A stretch of DNA of 64,000 nucleotides, taken from NCBI RefSeq assembly GCF_001999905.1, contig NZ_CP019641.1, positions 248,001 through 312,000 of the forward strand. The letters are read 5' to 3'. The notes beneath the pieces are model-generated. The model was not told the DNA's origin. It ran no database searches and saw only the letters and a program-made list of their open reading frames with translations. Shown piece after piece: positions 18,501-26,554 of this stretch. Origin of the DNA: Planococcus lenghuensis. Lineage in GTDB: Bacteria > Bacillota > Bacilli > Bacillales_A > Planococcaceae. Each line of letters begins with the position of its first letter. Within the stretch, counting starts at the first letter, position 1. Both the position numbers and the translations under genes were made by a program.

Positions 18501-18968
18501 AGCTCCGCCTTCGATTAACGCTTTCGCCTGTACGTGGAAATTATCCAACAATTCATCAAACGTGATACCGCCTGTTACCGACAGCGTTTTCGTCGTTGGC
18601 CCGATAGCTCCTGCAACAAAACGCGGCCACTCCGGCGTAGAAAAAGCCGTAGCGCTTCTTTTAGCGATTTCGACAGCACTTCGGTTAATTTCCGGTGCCT
18701 GGTCGCCCAGTCCATATTCATCCAGGACTACCGGTGTCCCGCCGAATGTATTGGTGCAGAGAATATCAGCTCCTGCTTCAAGATAGGCGTTATGGACATC
18801 TTCGATTACATCCGGACGGACGATGTTCAAGTATTCGTTGCAGCCATCAAATTCCTCGCCGCCAAAATCTTCCGGAGACAAGTTGGCATTCTGAATCATT
18901 GTTCCCATGGCGCCGTCAATAATCAGGATTCTTTTTTCTAGTTGCCGCTCAATAAGATGCTTGGACAT
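15528..18968 (-). CDS. metH: Cobalamin-dependent methionine synthase MetH
   Basis: A full-length 1146-residue enzyme that transfers the methyl group of methyltetrahydrofolate to homocysteine through cobalamin, yielding methionine in the cytoplasm. The modules are in the standard order: homocysteine-binding domain with zinc Cys in GGCCGTTPAHI (about residue 300), folate-binding domain starting FIGERTNVIGSRKFKRLI (about 340-600), cobalamin cap (about 640-720), cobalamin domain with DVHDIGKNLVEI, where His is the lower axial ligand, and a C-terminal activation domain with the AdoMet region GYPACPNLEDQ. The start overlaps the upstream methyltransferase/reductase gene by 20 nt, so translation is probably coupled. 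Both genes follow an S-box riboswitch. Confidence 0.97.
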   Translation of the reverse strand: MSKHLIERQLEKRILIIDGAMGTMIQNANLSPEDFGGEEFDGCNEYLNIVRPDVIEDVHNAYLEAGADILCTNTFGGTPVVLDEYGLGDQAPEINRSAVEIAKRSATAFSTPEWPRFVAGAIGPTTKTLSVTGGITFDELLDNFHVQAKALIEGGADLILLETSQDMLNVKAATIGIKRAFEETGIELPIMISGTIEPMGTTLAGQSIEAFYISIEHVKPLSVGLNCATGPEFMTDHIRSLSELSDSYVSCYPNAGLPDEEGHYHETPESLSKKLRGFAEKGWLNVVGGCCGTTPAHIRAVREAMEGFEPRKADSAERGHTVSGIEPLQYDESMRPLFIGERTNVIGSRKFKRLIVDGKFEEAAEIARAQVKGGAHVIDICLANPDRDELEDMTNFMKEVVKKVKVPLVIDSTDEEVIEAALKFSQGKAIINSINLEDGEERFDAVMPLVKKYGASIVIGTIDEQGMAVTRKRKLEIAEHSYDLLVNQWKIAPEDIIFDPLVFPVGTGDEQYIGSAEETIEGIRLIKEKFPRSLTVLGVSNVSFGLPPVGREVLNAVYLYHCTQAGLDYAIVNTEKLERYASIPEKEINMANELLFTTTDQTLADFTAFYRDKKKEKTEDDIPETVPDRLAYYILEGTKEGLIPDLEKALDMYETPLDVINGPLMEGMAEVGRLFNDNQLIVAEVLQSAGVMKAAVSFLEQFMEKKEDDTGKGKIVLATVKGDVHDIGKNLVEIILSNNGFKVVDIGIKVTPATLIDVVKKEKPDIVGLSGLLVKSAKQMVITAQDFKEAGIDVPILVGGAALSRRFTETKISAEYNGPVIYAKDAMQGLDIANRLQSGSGKAVLLEELNAQQEKRRASEEARESRQAVAVMARPVKTVREDVPVYVPSDLRRHVLKDYSVSHLYPYVNMRTLIGHHLGLKGFSEKMLTKGDARAVELHELATGFLKSGLLKPSGMYRFFPAHSDGDDVVIYDPADAKTEIERFTFPRQSVEPFLCLADYLKSVDSGEIDYVAFMQVTAGHGVREEAIRLKERGKFLESHALQATALELAEGFAERIHQEIRDQWGFPDATDFSMRERFAAKYQGQRFSFGYPACPNLEDQSKLFKLIKPEDIGVHLTEEYMMDPEASVSAIVFAHPDARYFVVEQ

Positions 18969-20808
18969 AGCTGCTCTCGCTCTCTTTCTGTGAATCTAAT
19001 TGGCGAATATAACGAATTAACTCTACAGACATATCATAACGGAAAAACGGTGTAATCAAGTAAATACCATGGAATAACTCTGCTGCCGTATCGATCAATT
19101 CTTTCGCTATCTGGATACCTTCTGCTGTCGCGCGATCTTTATCCTCGCCGCAAGCCCGCATCCGTTCAAGCGCATCTTCCGATAATTTGATGCCGGGCAC
19201 TTCGTTGTGCAGGAATTCCGCGCTGCGGATGCTGGTAAGCGGCATGACCCCGATAAAAATCGGCGTTTCCAGGTGCTTGGTCTCTTCATGGATTTCGATA
19301 ATTTTTTCTTTCGTGTAAACCGGCTGCGAAATAAAATAATCCGCCCCGCTTTCGATTTTCTTCTCCAGCCTTTTCACAGCTCGGTCCAAGACGCGGACAT
19401 TCGGGTTGAACGCCGCAGCTACTGAAAAATTCGCTTTTTTCCGCAAAGGCTTCCCCGAAAATGAAATGCCCTCATTGAGCTTTTTGATCAATTGGATCAA
19501 TTCCATGCTCGAGACATCATAGACGCTCGTTGCTCCCGGAAAATCACCGACTTTTGTCGGGTCTCCCGTCACAGCCAAGATATCGTGGATGCCCAGCGCA
19601 TCAAGTCCCATCAAATGTGACTGCAATCCGATCAGATTTCGGTCACGGCATGTAATGTGAGCAAGCGGACGGATATTTTCCTGATGCTTTAAAATAGAGC
19701 CCATTGCCATATTGCTGATGCGCGGCGAAGCCAATGAATTATCCGCCATTGTAACCGCATCTACACCCATCTTATCCAACGCTTTCGAGCCTTCGATAAA
19801 TTTAGAGATATCCAAATGTCGGGGTGTATCCAATTCCACGATGATCGTCCGTTCCGTTTTCGCTTTTTCATGAAGCGGTTTCACTTCCAGGGCTTCTGCT
19901 TCCCGGATAACAATCGGTTTTTTTGCCACTACTTCTTTTTGAGTGACCGGCGCTAAATTGCCGATGCGCTTTTTCACCGCTTCAATATGTTTCGGCGTCG
20001 TTCCGCAACAGCCACCGATCAACCGGACGCCTTCTTCTCTGAGCAATAAAGCTGTCCGCCCGAAATAATCGGCTTCGGGCTCATACACCACACGGCCATC
20101 TTCCACATCGAGCAAACTGGCATTGGGATAAGCGGAAAGAAATGCTTTGGATGGCAAGACCACTTCTTCAAGCGCCTGTATCGAATGGTGAGGTCCCAAA
20201 CGGCAATTGACACCGACGATATCGGCCCCCAACGCCTCCAATTGCTGCAGCGCGTCATTTAAGGACATGCCGTTTTGCAGGATTCCCGGTTCGTGCATGG
20301 AAACTTGTGCGATGATCGGTGTATCCGTCAACTTTTTCAGATAGGAGACAGTGGCCGCTAATTCTTCAAAATCGTAATAAGTTTCGAGCAGCAGTGCATC
20401 CGGGTCATCTCCCAATAGATAACCCGCCTGCTGATTCACCATGGCGATGATCTCCTGCAGACTCGCATCGCTTTTCCGGATGCCGCGGATTCCACCGATG
20501 GTTCCGAAGACGTACTGGCCGCCGGGAGCTGCAGCGCGCTTGGCAATTTGGATGGCGGCTCTGTTAATCTCTTTCACTTGATGTTCCAGACCATAACGGG
20601 CCAGCTTCAAGGCATTTCCTCCGTAGGTGTTGGTCTGAATGATATCAGCTCCAGCTTGGATATATTCCCGGTGGATTCTTTCAATGATCTCCGGACGCTC
20701 CAAATTCAATTCTTCGTTGCAGTATTCGATTCCATTCGAATACAGCAATGTCCCCATGGCGCCGTCTGCAGTCAATATTTTAGTTTTCAGTTCCTCTAAT
20801 AGCCCCAT
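18949..20808 (-). CDS. Homocysteine S-methyltransferase / methylenetetrahydrofolate reductase fusion
   Basis: A 619-residue two-domain enzyme like Bacillus YitJ. The N-terminal domain (about 1-300) is a homocysteine methyltransferase fold with zinc ligands in GGCCGTTPKHIEAV. The C-terminal domain (about 330-610) is a MetF-type FAD-dependent reductase (DKMGVDAVTMADNS, ILAVTGDPTKVGDFPGA, FISQPVYTKEKI) that makes methyltetrahydrofolate for MetH. The start at 20808 (MGLLEELKTK) has GGAGGG upstream. A longer frame exists only because the riboswitch happens to be open. It is co-transcribed with metH. Confidence 0.95.
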   Translation of the reverse strand: MGLLEELKTKILTADGAMGTLLYSNGIEYCNEELNLERPEIIERIHREYIQAGADIIQTNTYGGNALKLARYGLEHQVKEINRAAIQIAKRAAAPGGQYVFGTIGGIRGIRKSDASLQEIIAMVNQQAGYLLGDDPDALLLETYYDFEELAATVSYLKKLTDTPIIAQVSMHEPGILQNGMSLNDALQQLEALGADIVGVNCRLGPHHSIQALEEVVLPSKAFLSAYPNASLLDVEDGRVVYEPEADYFGRTALLLREEGVRLIGGCCGTTPKHIEAVKKRIGNLAPVTQKEVVAKKPIVIREAEALEVKPLHEKAKTERTIIVELDTPRHLDISKFIEGSKALDKMGVDAVTMADNSLASPRISNMAMGSILKHQENIRPLAHITCRDRNLIGLQSHLMGLDALGIHDILAVTGDPTKVGDFPGATSVYDVSSMELIQLIKKLNEGISFSGKPLRKKANFSVAAAFNPNVRVLDRAVKRLEKKIESGADYFISQPVYTKEKIIEIHEETKHLETPIFIGVMPLTSIRSAEFLHNEVPGIKLSEDALERMRACGEDKDRATAEGIQIAKELIDTAAELFHGIYLITPFFRYDMSVELIRYIRQLDSQKESESSYVQASY

Positions 20809-20831
20809 ACCGCTTACCCTCCTGTATATAC

Positions 20832-20985
20832 AAAAAAGCCTTCCCATGAAAAAGAAGGCTTTACGATAGCTAACTCGTTCCTTTTCATCTGCCAGGCAAC
20901 ACAAAGCCTGCTGGATTTAGCACCTGACCAAACGGTTGGTTGCTGAAGCATCAAAGGGCCAGTCCCTCAACTTCTCTCGATAAGA
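20832..20985 (-). promoter_or_regulatory. SAM-I (S-box) riboswitch with terminator
   Basis: On the minus strand the leader carries the conserved S-box blocks in order: CTTATCGAGAGAAG, GAGGGACTGGCCC, GATGCTTCAGCAACC, GGTCAGGTGCTAAATCCAGC and GGCAGATGA. These form the four-way SAM aptamer (about 20880-20985). An intrinsic terminator follows (AAAGCCTTC pairing with GAAGGCTTT, 20838-20862, then T residues). High SAM should stop transcription before the methionine genes. Identification is from conserved sequence, with the terminator in the right place. Confidence 0.95.
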
Positions 20986-21014
20986 ATTCATTATTAAGTT
21001 TTGAGTATTCTAAA

Positions 21015-21043
21015 AGAATACCTGCATCAGCTTATTAAGTCAA
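21015..21043 (-). promoter_or_regulatory. SigA-type promoter of the S-box operon
   Basis: Minus-strand -35 TTGACT (21038-21043) and -10 TATTCT (21015-21020) are separated by 17 nt. The -10 lies about 30 nt upstream of the first S-box helix, the expected place for the start of the riboswitch transcript. Confidence 0.85.
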
Positions 21044-21167
21044 GGAGACAACGTGAACTACCGCCAATCAACAACCCCGTGGCTTACTCTTGTAATGTAA
21101 ACTTCCCCGTGTGTAAAGATAAAAAAAGAAGAGATAACACCGGATGGTTGTAAGTATTATAAACAAG

Positions 21168-22426
21168 CAGGCGTGTTGATTAACTAGTTTTTTCCATCAA
21201 AAAAGCAACAAAAAGAGAGATGCTTTCAGTAAAATGTAAGTTACCACACAAACATTTACGGAAAGAGGCATCTCTCATGAACAAGAATACCACGTTCCAA
21301 AAACTGATTCAAAATTTTCTTCCAGCGACTGAGCTGCAGGCCATTTTAACCGAATTCGATTATCAGGACACAGCCCGGAAATGCACGGTGGGGACGGTGA
21401 TCTCGTACTTGGCGGGCGCCGCTGCGAATGAATGGAAAAGCCTCCGTCACGCAGCGGATGTCGGGCCGGGCAGCGGACTTGTCGCTGTTGACCATTCGTC
21501 ACTTTCCAAGCACCTGAAGGCGCTTGACTATGCCATCATGAAACGGATCCTTGATGTCATCATCGGCAAACTGAACCGGGCGGCGCGCCGCAGCCTGAAC
21601 ATGCCGAAAACACTTCTGTCCATTGATTCGACGACGATCACGGTCGGAAAGACCCGCCTGCCCTGGGCGCTCTATCATGGTGAACGCGCCGGCATCAAAC
21701 TGCATGTCGGATTCTCCAATGAGACGGGCATGCCCCTCCGGGTCGTAGAGACGACCGGCCTCAAGCACGACGGACCGATCGGCAAAGAGTTGGAAGACAA
21801 ACGGTTTATCCTGGTCGGTGACCGGGCATATTTCTCGATAGAGAAAGCGGACCTGTATGCAGGAAACAAGCAGGATTTTGTCTTCCGGCTGAAAGACAAT
21901 ATTCAGCTGAACCGAAAAAAATCGCTGAAAGGCATACGCGACAAGGAATCGAACGTGACCGCAGATTTCACCTGTATCTTGGGAACTCCCCGGCACCAGA
22001 CCCAGAAGCGGCACCGGGTGGTTCAGTTCACCGACTATGAAGGAAAAGTCATCAGCGTGGCGACATCGCTGCGGAATGTGACCGCGGAAGAGATCGCCGG
22101 CATGTACAAGGCGCGCTGGGCCATCGAAACCTTTTTCCGCTGGATCAAACAAAATCTAAATGTGCCTGTCCTGTTCGGCGCCACAGAGAATGCCGTCTTC
22201 ACTCAGTTATTCGCCGCACTGATCGCTTATGTCATCCTCAAGTGGCTCCATATTCGAGGCGGTCGGCAGCCGAACGCCAAATCGCTGTCCTTCGCCGGCT
22301 TTCAGCGCCTGCTTCTTTGTGATGCCCTGCCGATCGAGTGGCGGGTCGGGATAACGAAACAGTTTGAACCATCCTGGCTACTTCATAAATTGGAAACTGG
22401 ATGATTTTGGGTAATCAACAGGCGTG
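21168..22426 (+). mobile_element. IS4-family element (1259 bp), copy 1
   Basis: One of four copies of the same 1259-bp element in the window. The left end is CAGGCGTGTTGATTAA and the right end, read inward, is CACGCCTGTTGATTAC, giving a 16-bp inverted repeat with a few mismatches. The 9 bases outside the ends (ATAAACAAG and CGATGAAAT) do not match, unlike copies 2-4, which all have perfect 9-bp duplications. Confidence 0.92.
21277..22404 (+). CDS. IS4-family transposase
   Basis: A 375-residue DDE transposase. The first Asp is in LLSIDSTTITVG, the second in FILVGDRAYFS, and the Glu in the YREK-type motif YKARWAIETFFRWIKQ (Tyr, Arg, Glu, Lys). The start MNKNTTF at 21277 is preferred; a longer frame reaches back into the element's end. 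This copy shares GATENAVFTQ and LHIRGG with copy 3, whereas copies 2 and 4 have GTTENAVFNQ and LHIQGG, so two sublineages are present. Confidence 0.93.
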   Translation: MNKNTTFQKLIQNFLPATELQAILTEFDYQDTARKCTVGTVISYLAGAAANEWKSLRHAADVGPGSGLVAVDHSSLSKHLKALDYAIMKRILDVIIGKLNRAARRSLNMPKTLLSIDSTTITVGKTRLPWALYHGERAGIKLHVGFSNETGMPLRVVETTGLKHDGPIGKELEDKRFILVGDRAYFSIEKADLYAGNKQDFVFRLKDNIQLNRKKSLKGIRDKESNVTADFTCILGTPRHQTQKRHRVVQFTDYEGKVISVATSLRNVTAEEIAGMYKARWAIETFFRWIKQNLNVPVLFGATENAVFTQLFAALIAYVILKWLHIRGGRQPNAKSLSFAGFQRLLLCDALPIEWRVGITKQFEPSWLLHKLETG

Positions 22427-22462
22427 CGATGAAATATTAGTATTCAAACTTTAAAGTACAAA

Positions 22463-22483
22463 AAGCCGTATTTGCTGCGGCTT
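22463..22483 (-). terminator. Terminator after the aldehyde dehydrogenase gene
   Basis: Minus-strand AAGCCG and CGGCTT pair around a 9-nt loop and are followed by TTTTG. It lies 18 nt past the dehydrogenase stop. Confidence 0.65.
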
Positions 22484-22500
22484 CTTAACTATATTGATTT

Positions 22501-23934
22501 TCACCTCTCTAGTTTGATACCAATAAATTTCAGTTCCAGCATTTCTTCTACCGCATACTTAACACCTTCTCGGCCTATGCCACTTTGTTTGACACCGCCA
22601 TACGGGTAGTTATCTTGCCGATAAGTCGAAGATTCATTGATCCAGACACCACCGCTTTCAATTTGGTCAGCTACGCGCAGCGCCCGGTCGATATTTTTTG
22701 TGAACACAGCGCCTTGCAGGCCATAGATGGTGTCATTCGCCTGTGCAATGGCGTCCTCCTCCTGTTCAAATGGAATAACAGAAATAATCGGGGCAAACAC
22801 TTCTTTTTTCACGACATGCATGCCTTTGTTAACGTTTGTCAGAATCGTCGGAGGAACAATGTTGCCGTTTCGTTCTCCGCCTGTTTCTGCTTTCGCCCCT
22901 TCTTCCACCGCTTTTTGAATCCATTCATCTGTTCGTTTTGCTGCCTCTTCTGTAATCATCGGTCCAATGTCAACAGATTCGTCGGCTGGGTCACCTATTT
23001 TTAAATTGTTCGTCGTCGCAATCAGTTCCTCAAGCAACTGATCATAAATATCTTTATGGGCATAAATCCGTTGTACTGAAATACACGTCTGACCGGAATA
23101 ACCGAATCCGCCTTTCACAAGGGAGACCGCTACATCTTCAATATTTGCATCATCAAACACAATAATCGGGGAGTTGGATCCCAGTTCCAATGTCAATTTT
23201 TTAAAGCCCGCTGATTGTTGGATACCTTTTCCTACCGGTACGCTTCCTGTAAACGAAATTTTAGCCACCTTTTCATGCTCGACGAGCGGCTGTCCGATTT
23301 CCTCTCCCGTTCCAAGGACGAGATTTAAAGCGGATTCGGGTAGACCGGCTTCATGTAGAAGCTTGACAATTTTATAGCCAGTAATTGGTGTTTTCTCTGC
23401 CGGTTTAAATACGACAGTATTGCCAGCTGCAATGGCGGGGGCTAATTTATGCAAAGTTAAATTCAGCGGGAAATTGAATGGAGTAATTGCACCGACTACT
23501 CCTAACGACTTCTTCTTCACAAAACCCATTCTGTTTTCCCCACCGATAGCAGCATCCATCGGTACAACTTCCCCGGTAATATTTTTGGCTTCTTCCGCTG
23601 CATAGCGCAACAACTGAACTGACCGCTGAACTTCTGTCCGGCTTTGTTGAATCGGTTTTCCAGACTCGGCCATAATCGATTGGGCAAATTCTTCTTTCCG
23701 TTCCTCTACGAGCTGGGCGGCTTTCCGTAAAATATCTCCGCGTTTATACGCGGGCATTTGTTTCATCGTCTTTTCATAGGCCTCATAACTGCTGTTGACC
23801 GCATCATTCAAATCATCTGCTGTTGCAAGGGCGAGTGTCCCTAATATCTCCTGGTTGAATGGATTTTTAACATCATGCGCTTTCCTGTCCTGTTCGTTTC
23901 GCTCTATCCCGTTAATGATTGAACCGATAAGCAT
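22501..23934 (-). CDS. NAD(P)-dependent aldehyde dehydrogenase
   Basis: A 477-residue cytoplasmic enzyme oxidising an aldehyde to a carboxylate. Visible landmarks are ITPFNFPLNLTLHKLAPAIAAGN, the cofactor loop FTGSVPVGKGI, the general base Glu in LTLELGSNSP, the catalytic Cys in GYSGQTCIS (about residue 283) and NESSTYRQDNYPYGGVKQSGIGREG near the end. LELGSNSP in place of the common LELGGKSP marks a subgroup whose substrate I cannot name. The start at 23934 follows AGGAGG. It is separated from the alcohol dehydrogenase upstream by 578 bp and a terminator, so it is a separate unit. Confidence 0.9.
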   Translation of the reverse strand: MLIGSIINGIERNEQDRKAHDVKNPFNQEILGTLALATADDLNDAVNSSYEAYEKTMKQMPAYKRGDILRKAAQLVEERKEEFAQSIMAESGKPIQQSRTEVQRSVQLLRYAAEEAKNITGEVVPMDAAIGGENRMGFVKKKSLGVVGAITPFNFPLNLTLHKLAPAIAAGNTVVFKPAEKTPITGYKIVKLLHEAGLPESALNLVLGTGEEIGQPLVEHEKVAKISFTGSVPVGKGIQQSAGFKKLTLELGSNSPIIVFDDANIEDVAVSLVKGGFGYSGQTCISVQRIYAHKDIYDQLLEELIATTNNLKIGDPADESVDIGPMITEEAAKRTDEWIQKAVEEGAKAETGGERNGNIVPPTILTNVNKGMHVVKKEVFAPIISVIPFEQEEDAIAQANDTIYGLQGAVFTKNIDRALRVADQIESGGVWINESSTYRQDNYPYGGVKQSGIGREGVKYAVEEMLELKFIGIKLER

Positions 23935-24408
23935 GTTGCTTCCTCCTAGTAAAAGAATTCGATGGGCTTTGAGTCAGCTTTCCGTTTTCCTGTGATTGTG
24001 AAGCAATCAATAAATTTGGTTGATTCAAGGCAAAAACCTTCAACCGCCTATTTTAATCCGGTGGTTCCTTTTACATGCACTGTCATCATCCTGTAAAGCT
24101 TAGTGAAATCCGTAAAGTCTAGGTTGCCAAATTTTTAGTACGAAGAATGACCGAATTCATTCTAGCCTTCCATCTGTTTGTCCTTACCCTCTATTACACC
24201 ACAGTAAAACAACAAACAGAGTGTGAGTTTCAAGTTCCGTCCCATTCATTTGAAGTATCTCCCTATGGATTCACAGTCAGTAGTCGATTTTGGAGATTGA
24301 GTTAAATGGTCGATGTTTGATTATTCATACGTAACAGCATATAAATATCCGGAAACAAAGATTCATGGGCTTTTCCCGTAATCCTATCTTCAAAAAATGA
24401 ACTGTACC
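23935..24408. other. Intergenic region, promoter of the aldehyde dehydrogenase expected
   Basis: About 470 bp between the aldehyde dehydrogenase start and the terminator of the alcohol dehydrogenase unit. No convincing gene or repeat is seen. A promoter for the dehydrogenase must lie here, but no clear -35/-10 pair stands out. Confidence 0.4.
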
Positions 24409-24450
24409 AAAAGAGCACTGCTCCCTTTATGAAAAGAGGAAGCAATGCTC
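24409..24450 (-). terminator. Terminator of the lactonase/alcohol dehydrogenase operon
   Basis: On the minus strand GAGCATTGCTTCC pairs imperfectly with GGAGCAGTGCTC and is followed by TTTT. It lies about 60 nt past the alcohol dehydrogenase stop. Confidence 0.65.
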
Positions 24451-24511
24451 TGACTTGGAACGATAAGCTTTTCTGAGGATTTTTAGACAAGCCAGGACAA
24501 TCGCGTCTCAA

Positions 24512-25693
24512 TCACTGAGGTTCTGTTACAATCCCGTCGAATGTGGACTGATAAATTTTGCGAATGTCGTCTTCTGTGAGTTCCATTGGACTCCGGGCTA
24601 GCAGCCGCTTTTGTTTGACGGCGTCAGCTGTCAGTGATTCAAGTGCACTTTCCGGCACATCAAATCCTTCTAGTGTCTGCGGGATACCGACGTCACTCAC
24701 AATCCGAACGAGTTCTTCCACACAACGGAGCGAGGCTTCTTCGTCCGACAGGTAAGCGGAATTACCGCCGAGCGCCTCCAGAATACCCGCCATGCGCGCC
24801 ATGCAACTTTTACGGATATAACCCATCACGTAAGGCAGTAGCACGGCATTCGAGTCTCCGTGTGCAATGTGGAACTGGCCGCCGAGCGGATAGGCAAGTG
24901 CATGCACCCCAGCAACCCCGGCATTGAAGAATGCCAAGCCAGCCATGTAGCTGCCGAGGCTCATGTCTGTTCGGGCGAGCTCATCTTCACCATTTTTTAC
25001 TGCCCGTCTAAGTGAGCCTGCAATCAGTCGAATTGCTTGGAGGGCGAGCGCGTCAGTCGCTGGACTGGCATTAACGGAGACATATGCTTCCACTGCATGG
25101 GTTAGTGCATCGATGCCGGTCGCGGCGGTCACTGTTGCCGGAACGGAGACGGTCAGCACCGGATCGACGATCGCTGCGTCGGCGAGCAGGTAGTCATGCG
25201 TGACGACATCTTTCGTCGTTTCGAGCGATAACACGGCGATATTCGTCACTTCAGATCCTGTGCCGGAAGTCGTTGGAATGAGAATCATTGGCAGTCCTTT
25301 TTTGGTGATTTTCTTCGTCCCACTCAAGTTCAGGTAGTCCGCTACGTCCCCTTCATGGACAGCCATTGCAGAAGCAACTTTTGCCAAGTCGAGTGCACTG
25401 CCGCCGCCTAGGCCGATCACCATGTCGAATCCGCCACTGCGGGTGTATTCCGCCAACTTTTCCCCAACAGCAATCGGAGGTTCGGGAACAACGCCCGTAT
25501 ACAGTGTCACGTCGTAACCCGCACCCCTTAACGGCTCAGTCACTTGCTTGGTCAGCCCAATTTTCTCCAGCATGGGGTCTGTCACGACAAGGATTTTCTG
25601 AGGTGAATGCTTTTCTGTCTCGGGAATCAGATGCTCAAGCGCTCCCCAGCCGGTATAGCTTAGCGGAACAAAGACAAGTTTAGAAACAGTCAT
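24512..25693 (-). CDS. Iron-containing alcohol dehydrogenase
   Basis: A group III (Fe-ADH) enzyme of 393 residues that interconverts an alcohol and an aldehyde or ketone with NAD(P). The NAD-binding motif GLGGGSALDLAK (about residue 98) and PTTSGTGSEVTNIAVL are clear, as are the metal-ligand regions IDALTHAVEAYVS and HIAHGDSNAVLLPYV. The start at 25693 follows AAAGGAG. It begins 12 nt after the lactonase stop, so the two are one transcription unit. The substrate is unknown. The pairing suggests a lactone or hydroxy-acid pathway, which is inference. Confidence 0.92.
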   Translation of the reverse strand: MTVSKLVFVPLSYTGWGALEHLIPETEKHSPQKILVVTDPMLEKIGLTKQVTEPLRGAGYDVTLYTGVVPEPPIAVGEKLAEYTRSGGFDMVIGLGGGSALDLAKVASAMAVHEGDVADYLNLSGTKKITKKGLPMILIPTTSGTGSEVTNIAVLSLETTKDVVTHDYLLADAAIVDPVLTVSVPATVTAATGIDALTHAVEAYVSVNASPATDALALQAIRLIAGSLRRAVKNGEDELARTDMSLGSYMAGLAFFNAGVAGVHALAYPLGGQFHIAHGDSNAVLLPYVMGYIRKSCMARMAGILEALGGNSAYLSDEEASLRCVEELVRIVSDVGIPQTLEGFDVPESALESLTADAVKQKRLLARSPMELTEDDIRKIYQSTFDGIVTEPQ

Positions 25694-25705
25694 GGTGTCA
25701 CTCCT

Positions 25706-26554
25706 TTACTCATAATAACCTTCGGTTGATTTGCGAAAGTTGCGGAACTGGTCAGCGTCATGGCCAAACCAGACATCGGCGTTCGTTTCACGGGCAATCC
25801 GGCGGATTTTCTCTACTGCCGCTGAGTAACCCACGGAATCGTACAGAATGCCGGGTGGTTTGATCGGCGGTCCAAAGCTTTCCGCTGTATAGATGGCATC
25901 CGACGCAAGAATGATATTGCCGGTTTCAGGCATCTCAATATGGAGGCCCAACATGCCCCAAGCATGGCCACTGCCGAAATTCAAGAGGCGGATACCTTCT
26001 GCCAACTGCAGATTATCTTCGGTTCTCTTGATTGTCTGCCATTGCAAATTGTTTTTGATCCAAGCGTCGATATCGGCCCATATGTATGCGCCTTCAGCAG
26101 TATTACGTGCATACGTCTGTAGCGTGCCATTCAACTCATCTTCATGTACAATGATTTTTGCGTTTGTGAAAATTTCCAGACACCCGGCATGGTCTAAGTG
26201 GAGGTGTGAGGCCACGACATATTTCACTTCTTCCGGACGGACACCGAGCTGTTCAAGCCGATTCGGCAGGTAGCACTCTTCCGGCATATTAATCGGAAAC
26301 ATCTTTTGAGTGACAGGACCCCAACGACCCTCTGGCCCCATGGAATTCGGATTACAAGCAGTATCAAACAGAATTTTCCCCTCAGGATGATCAATCAGCA
26401 CGGTATACACTGGAAACTCTACAAATTCCGTCTGCGCGTTTGGATTGTCAATCGTCGCTGGATTGTGCATCGCAATCATCCAGTTCTTGTCCATCCGCAT
26501 CGTCCCATTATCCATGACAAAGAGTTTCGGTCGTGATTGATTATAATTCACCAT
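25706..26554 (-). CDS. Metallo-beta-lactamase-fold hydrolase, AHL-lactonase-like
   Basis: A 282-residue protein with the metallo-beta-lactamase fold. The dinuclear zinc site is visible: HLHLDHAG (HxHxDH), His in GSGHAWGMLG, Asp in IILASDAIY and a late His in WFGHDADQF. This set and the size fit N-acyl-homoserine lactonase-like (AiiA/AttM) enzymes, which open lactone rings. No signal peptide is seen, so it acts in the cytoplasm. It is first in a two-gene operon with the alcohol dehydrogenase, which may point to lactone catabolism as much as to quorum quenching. AGAGGGG precedes the start. Confidence 0.87.
   Translation of the reverse strand: MVNYNQSRPKLFVMDNGTMRMDKNWMIAMHNPATIDNPNAQTEFVEFPVYTVLIDHPEGKILFDTACNPNSMGPEGRWGPVTQKMFPINMPEECYLPNRLEQLGVRPEEVKYVVASHLHLDHAGCLEIFTNAKIIVHEDELNGTLQTYARNTAEGAYIWADIDAWIKNNLQWQTIKRTEDNLQLAEGIRLLNFGSGHAWGMLGLHIEMPETGNIILASDAIYTAESFGPPIKPPGILYDSVGYSAAVEKIRRIARETNADVWFGHDADQFRNFRKSTEGYYE

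Noticed and set aside
20809-20904. N-terminal extension of the methyltransferase-reductase gene
   Set aside because: The extra 32 codons are the S-box riboswitch and its terminator read as protein. The Met at 20808 has the ribosome-binding site.
24302-24511. Minus-strand frame of 69 codons after the alcohol dehydrogenase gene
   Set aside because: It overlaps the operon terminator, has no ribosome-binding site and resembles nothing known.
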